Assembly (NCBI GenBank): GCA_963920525.1
Contig: OY986435.1
Location: 261,332,962-261,396,961 of the forward strand
From: Dichetophora obliterata
Lineage: Eukaryota; Arthropoda; Insecta; Diptera; Sciomyzidae
Direction of reading: 5' to 3'
DNA: 64,000 bases
Shown: in pieces, positions 59,087 to 64,000 of the stretch
Position numbering within the stretch: position 1 is the first letter of the stretch
How the letters are laid out: every line of letters starts with the position of its first letter
The notes under the pieces: generated by a model
Seen by the model: the letters and a program-made list of their open reading frames with translations, nothing else
Told to the model about the DNA's origin: nothing
Database searches by the model: none
Made by a program: the position numbers and the translations under genes

Positions 59087-59088
59087 TA

Positions 59089-59368
59089 AGGGTATTCAGA
59101 AAGTAGTCTTGTAACGGTGTTAGATTGTTGAAATTTTGAACACATGCATTAAATTATTTTGCTACACCTACACTTCTGCCAAAATTAGACTGTTAACTGA
59201 CAACAAAAATATTCAACACCGTACCAACACTCATAACAATAGGGTCGAGATAGTGTTTGAGTGTTGAGTTGTTGAAATATGACATGACGTGCATTTTGTT
59301 GTTGTGTTGTTGAAATAATCAACCCTTCAGCAATCTTACACCGTAACAAGACTACCTCTGAATACCCT
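59089..59368. mobile_element. 280-bp MITE with AGGGTATTCAGA ends
   Basis: The left end AGGGTATTCAGAAAGTAGTC and the right end, inverted, AGGGTATTCAGAGGTAGTCT both continue TTGT(A/T)ACGGTGT. TA is found on each side (59087-59088, 59369-59370). The interior has GTTGTTG/GTGTTGA strings in both orientations. Confidence 0.6.
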
Positions 59369-59861
59369 TAATATGTTTTAGCTACGGTCGCAACAAATTA
59401 GCATAGGTTACAGAATTTTTACTTATATTGCTCTTTTTCCAGTATTTTCCAATAATTTGATGTAGTTTCACAATTTTTAGCCAAAAATCCGATATAGCAT
59501 TTTCTTATTAAGTTGCAATTGCAAAAATAAAAACCTGCTTTAATTTTTAAAAACTTAGTAGAACAGAATTGCTCTCCGTTGCAGTAATTTATTTTTTTTT
59601 TTCTGTAAAGATTACAAAAAACTATTAACACTTTAATATTGTTATGAAGCTTACTTTTTTTTATAATATCAAAGCAATTACGGGATTGTGCTAAAAACCT
59701 TGCTGGATTGGACTTTCTAGTAAGCTTATTACTAAAAATTAAAAAAAAAATTGATTTTTAAAACAAACCCATGAATAGGCATTAAAAAAATTAGTGTTCA
59801 AATGAATCTATTTAAATAAAAATAAAATACATTTTCAATAATTATTTTCACACGCACTCAC

Positions 59862-60092
59862 TTGACTTGATTTTTATTTACGGGCAACGAAAACTTCGTA
59901 GATAAGAACTTTGTATTGAGCACTTATGCGATTATATATTGACGCTTATCCTTCCGAATTTTGGGTATCCTTTGACTCAAAAACTGAACGATTGCTACTA
60001 AAATGTCGAATTTAAAATTACATAGTTTTCACGAAATTAATACTCGACACAACACAAAATGCACTAAAATAATAAATTGCTATTTATAGTGA
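59862..60092 (-). promoter_or_regulatory. Possible core promoter and non-coding first exon
   Basis: On the minus strand CTATAAATAG (about 60083-60092) is a good TATA box. About 30 bases on, near 60058, a transcript could begin (TTTTAGTGCATTTTG), giving a leader of about 200 nt that ends at 59862 in GTCAA|GTGAGT, a consensus splice donor. No coding exon downstream was identified. The TATA string is palindromic, so plus-strand use is also possible. Inference only. Confidence 0.3.
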
Positions 60093-60126
60093 TTAAAACT
60101 CCAGCTGAGACACGCCGTTTACTGAT

Positions 60127-60342
60127 TTACTTGTTAACGAAAGGATTGTGCTTGTGCGAACACCTTGAACTGCGGCAAATAAATGAAATTCGCTTCGTAG
60201 TTTGTTTTTCTTTAAACAAAAATTTTATCTGCCTCGGTCGCGCTGTCTCAGATCTCATCCAATTCGACGTCATCAGCATCATCAAGAAAGCAGCAGCAGC
60301 CACAGCAACGGCACAGTGTCTCGTGTCATACAAGTCAGACAA
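60127..60342 (-). other. Unassigned small ORF upstream of the TATA box
   Basis: 71 codons on the minus strand (MSDLYDTRHCAVAVAAAAFL, hydrophobic start, then Arg/Lys-rich). An overlapping plus frame of 102 codons also exists. The CAG/GCA triplet run at 60290-60312 (alanine repeat) favours some coding or regulatory role, but neither frame is convincing. Confidence 0.2.
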
Positions 60343-60785
60343 AGAAAATTATTTTGTTGATTTTTTTTTAGTTTTCCATGTTTAAGGTATAGGAAAGTTA
60401 AAAAAAGTATTTCAGAAATTTTGAACAAGTGGGCGTGGCAGCCCCATACAACTTGAACACATTTTGCGCTATATCTTCGAAATACAAAAAGCTACAACAA
60501 CGAAATCAAAGGTAGACGCCATTTTTATGACTTCTTAACAGTTTTAGTAGTATTTCTTACTTACCCTTATCCTTTTCTTTCCTTCTCGAAAAAAACGACA
60601 GTTATTTTTATAATTTTCTTATTAAACGTTATAAAAAAAATTTTTTTACAAAATTTTTTATAAATTCACCATAAAAATGCTGCAATTACTAGTCATATTA
60701 ATTGCTATTCGATTCGGAACATTCACTGATATCAGAATTTGTAACTTCTTCTTCTGGGAATTTCTGTCATTCCTGTTACCTGTTA

Positions 60786-62062
60786 GAGTGATGTAGACAG
60801 AAGTGGGCCATGTTTTTATTTTCGGTTGTAAAATGGTGAAAAATTCAAATTTTCCAAAAAAATTTTTTTTTAATCGCAAGAGTACCTCAAGACACAATTT
60901 TCCATCACAGCAGATTTCTTAAATTCAGTTGTAAAGAATTTTCCTTTTTCATGTAAAAGAAAAGTGTATTTTCCGAGCTTTCCGAAATTGTAGGGAGAAG
61001 TGGGCCACCAAAATTTTTATCTAAAAAATTCTGCCATCTGTTTCAAATTCTTCTTCTAGGGGTTTTTAGAGGAGCTGATCACAAATCTGTTGTCAAATTC
61101 GCAAAATTCAAAATACTTGATGCGAAATGAGGGTCAAAAGTTAAAAAAAAACATGGACTTTAATAATGTTTATTCAATGTCTGGAAAAAGGAGTGATGAA
61201 GTAGAAATTACAAAGTTCTTGTGAAAAAAACATATCTTAGTGATAAAGCACAGATCTTCGCACGTGAAGTCGGAGCAGTTGGTCATATCGACGCACTGTA
61301 AATGGAAGGGTCGGTCGCAGATGTCGCACTCGATGGAATTTTTTTTTTGTGAGCTTTGTCGGCATCAATTTAGTGCAAATCATACAAAAATCAATCGGAA
61401 ATCGGTTGAAAACAAGTTTCAAGTAGCGTTGAAAAGTTGATCTGCTAACATCGGCAGCAGCAGAAGCAACACGTTCCGATGTTTGATTTATCCTTACTTG
61501 CTTTATAGCAGCAATCAATTTTTCATAATTTACCACTTTTTTGGTGGTTTCCTTTTTTTTTTGGGGGGCATAATGGCTAAAATGATAAAAATGAGTGAAT
61601 AAGACATTTGTATAATTAATAAAAACACTTCATCGTGCAAAGAACGGCATTACTCAAGTGGCCCATGTCTGTCCACAAATAGTGGCCCACTTCTGCCTAC
61701 AAGCCCCTTTTTTGCATATGCATTCCACAAAAACACAACGTGAATGATGGGCAAAAATTACTTTGCATTACAAAGATAACATGTTTAACTAGCATATTGC
61801 ATATTTACCTGAGTATTTCTCGTAAAAATTCGATCACAAATCGTATGAAAGGGTACGAGGGTAAAAACTTTCTCGCCAAAATCTGCAGCACGTTTCTCTG
61901 GACAGTGCGAAAGCAGGTTAATAACCCACAAATGCTTATAAAAAGCGACCATGGGTCAAAATACGATAATTAATGTGCGCGGTTTCACATAGATGTCACT
62001 AATCTTAAAATTACTTGGGTGGCCCACTCCAACCTGTGGCCCACGTCTATCTACATCACCCT
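60786..62062 (-). mobile_element. Internally deleted pogo-like DNA transposon
   Basis: Ends: GAGTGATGTAGACAGAAGTG and, inverted, GGGTGATGTAGATAGACGTG, both continuing GGCC. TA flanks each side (60784-60785, 62063-62064). AGTGGGCCA is repeated as subterminal boxes (about 60804, 60997, 61655, 61690, 62015, 62040). The minus-strand ORF inside keeps an HTH start and a zinc-finger end. Confidence 0.65.
61237..61536 (-). pseudogene. pogo-like transposase: HTH joined to PHD finger, catalytic core deleted
   Basis: The frame begins MVNYEKLIAAIKQVRINQTS and continues ERVASAAADVSRSTFQRYL, a psq-type helix-turn-helix as in pogo/Tigger transposases. It then goes within a few residues to CMIC. After a run of ten A a different frame gives ECDICDRPFHLQC and FTCEDLC. 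The Cys/His spacing (CxxC, CxxC, H, C, C, C) fits a PHD finger, which many insect pogo-like transposases carry at the C-terminus. The DDE/D catalytic domain (some 300 residues) is absent and a one-base slip in the A run separates the halves. Confidence 0.6.
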
Positions 62063-62072
62063 ACTTGTAATA

Positions 62073-62650
62073 TCAGACGCAATAAGGAACTTTAAACCCT
62101 CTGGTGGGATTTTTCGAATATATTTTAATCAAATCTTTATTTGTATTTATTCTTGAAGATTTTCGTGTATGTGACATTCGATGTGATTGTCTTCTACAAT
62201 TTTTATTTCTGGCTTCTTGACCCTCTTCAGAAAGTTGACCTGTCGGAACAATACACTGTTTAATTAACTCCGTGGCATGGCAAAGAATTTTGTGCACACT
62301 GACGTGCATGAAATACCAGCTATACAACTCTAAATATTTATTTTTGGTTTCTTGAAGAAAGATATCAAAAGTGGTAAGGTTTATGTGGAAACCTGAAGAT
62401 ATAGAGCTAAGCATAATATAAAAGTTGTTTACTAATTTCTTATCTACAACAGTTATTGCAGCACTTCTATCGAAATTTCTAAAAAATGTCCGGGCAGCAA
62501 TGCCACGTTTGAAGTTCCAAAACCTGGCTTGGGCTTATCAATTGTGAGACCCATTTCATATTTGAAGCGCGATTGAATAATTTTCTTCCGATTTTCTACT
62601 ATTATTTTATCGAGCTTGCAGAGTCGACAAGCCATAGCAATAAAATTCGG
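62073..62650 (-). pseudogene. Transposase-like relic with PKPGFGTSN and SEEGQEARNK motifs
   Basis: Two overlapping-frame pieces run 62635-62453 (MGLTIDKPKPGFGTSN) and 62414-62073 (ISSGFHINLTTFDIFLQETK, YSWYFMHVSVHKILCHATEL, TGQLSEEGQEARNKNCRRQS, HTRKSSRINTNKDL). The combination is familiar to me from repetitive uncharacterised proteins in insects and other animals that appear to be DNA-transposon products, but I cannot name the superfamily. A frameshift near 62455 separates the pieces and both ends are incomplete. It starts only 11 bp after the pogo-like element. Confidence 0.55.
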
Positions 62651-63284
62651 TTATAGGTTCTTTGATGTTTTGTGCAAAGTTTAGGCTAAGTGATGTGAGT
62701 TTTTTATTGGTACAAATATGCTTGAAGGCCACGATGAAGTGGTCTAAATATTTCCAAGTGCAGCTGAGTAAAAAGAAAAATGTAATACGATAACAACAAC
62801 AATTAGCGCTTGATGCAACAATATAGTTTTATTGGGTCGAACTACACTCAATGAAAAATAATAAATTGTTCTAAAAATTGTGAATGTTTTCAAAACTCGA
62901 ACAACAATAATGACAATAATTTTGTTTTTCGGAGTCTATAAGAAACACGCTGCCAATAATTGATTTTTATATAAACCATTTAAACCAATGACAAAATTCA
63001 TTAGTATAATTCATAGTAGCTCTTACTGACTGTGGTAAATTGCATAACAGACGCTTGTCAAGCAGAAGCAACCATTTGATATGCGATTTCCTTGGAGGTT
63101 GCAATTTAGTACCGCACGAAAAAGATAAAAATAAATATGCTGTGGAGTCACGAGAAGCCTATACTTTTTTATTATAAAAATAGACATCATAACCTTCCCT
63201 GCAAGAATACAACCGATTATATTACTGGTTATATAAAGAGAAGCAATATGGAAGTTTCGGCCAGTATTTTCTATTAGCCTCTTA
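62651..63284. other. Intergenic DNA, nothing identified
   Basis: No ORF, RNA gene or repeat was supported. Confidence 0.4.
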
Positions 63285-64000
63285 GGGCGCGTTTATAGTG
63301 ACAGCTGGTTGCTGGGCCGGACCGAGCTGGAAACGCGTCCTGCCAAAAGCAGCTGGAAGTGCGTATAGTGCGCGCTTGTCGCTGGTGACTTGTTTCAACT
63401 GGTTTTTGACTATTTTGGGTTTGTTTGTATATATTAGTTTTTTTTTTTGTTTATTTTTGCAACCGAAGCATCAAAAAAGCCACATGATTTCGTTCATTCA
63501 TTTTGCTTTCCTCAAACCAACAAGTGCAGAGACGAAAAACGCTGCTGAAACGCGCTTCCTGCAACTGCAAGTCGTTTAGAGTCACTTGAGGTACCAGCTT
63601 GTTTCGACTTTTTTCGCAAGTGTTTTCTGCTGGTTTTTGTTGCCTTATTGTTGTATTTTTATTTCAAATTTTTTTTGACAAAAAAGAAGATCGTAGAAAG
63701 TACGCACATTAAAAAAACGTACATCAGCTGCTGGCCCAAGATTTTTTGATGCTATGACTCAGCGAAAACGCACTTCAAGCCGCATGAAGCCACTTGATCA
63801 TCCAACTGGTTTTAACTTTTTTCTTAGGTTTTGTTTTTGTTGTATTATTTTTGATATTGCAAAAAAGCAATACAAAACTTATCTAAACAAAGTTGCTATA
63901 TCTTGTTGCAGCTATTTTTGTTTGTTTACTTTTGTGCTTAAAATCAAATGGAAAGGAAGAGCGCACATAAGAAAATTTGATAATCTTCGATTCTCTGTTT
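63285..64000. repeat. Left part of a repeat-rich element running off the window
   Basis: After TTA, GGGCGCGTTTATAGTGACAG looks like a transposon end. Three degenerate units of about 200 bp follow, each with AAACGCGC/CAGCGAAAACGC-type strings, CACTTG, and (A)ACTGGTTTT or CTTGTTTCGACTTTTTTC. The other end is outside the window, so type and size are open. Confidence 0.35.

Overview
The window looks like repeat-dense nuclear DNA of a higher dipteran, probably a fruit-fly-like species (Tephritidae is my inference, not proven). The basis is AT-rich intergenic sequence, a 53-bp intron in a helicase gene resembling the Drosophila KH-domain DEAD-box protein, LINEs with LOA-style ORF1/ORF2, Ty3/gypsy elements with tRNA-Lys-like primer sites, a mariner and many MITEs. 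Few host genes are visible: the 5' part of a DDX43-like RNA helicase (1-1068, minus), a secreted basic protein (39794-40606, minus), two unnamed putative gene fragments (28077-28664 and 50274-50625, plus) and a possible non-coding first exon with a TATA box (59862-60092, minus).

Layout. 1-1068 helicase 5' exons. 1849-3822 dead hAT element containing a foldback. 4170-8899 broken foldback whose arms are split by two MITEs and an almost intact 3.1-kb LINE (5643-8781). 9048-26887 one 17.8-kb LTR-retrotransposon locus. Its outer element E1 (plus; gag, protease and a broken pol) carries a complete second Ty3/gypsy element E2 (minus, 11983-20781) inside its protease, and a mariner (25108-26383) inside the tandem repeat of its 3' LTR. 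28651-33480 decayed LOA-like LINE (minus). 33640-46960 a succession of inverted-repeat elements, several nested, around the secreted-protein gene. 50795-55418 a roughly 4.6-kb (ATT)n tract with a 200-N assembly gap. 56649-64000 more TIR elements, including a deleted pogo-like element that keeps HTH and PHD-finger ends, and a relic of another transposase.

How the parts fit. Most of the window is a stack of insertions whose order can be read from target duplications: E2 cut E1 (ATCT), mariner cut the E1 LTR repeat (TA), E1 cut older DNA (AAAA), and the LINE cut a foldback arm. E1 and E2 both show a GGGAAAC heptamer placed exactly in the gag frame at the start of the pol overlap, fitting -1 ribosomal frameshifting. 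E1 has lost RT and most of RNase H and integrase and carries long 90-bp and 37-bp minisatellites where integrase should continue, so it would need help in trans. E2 has equal-length LTRs that look identical by eye and full gag and pol, so it is the most recent and most intact element here.
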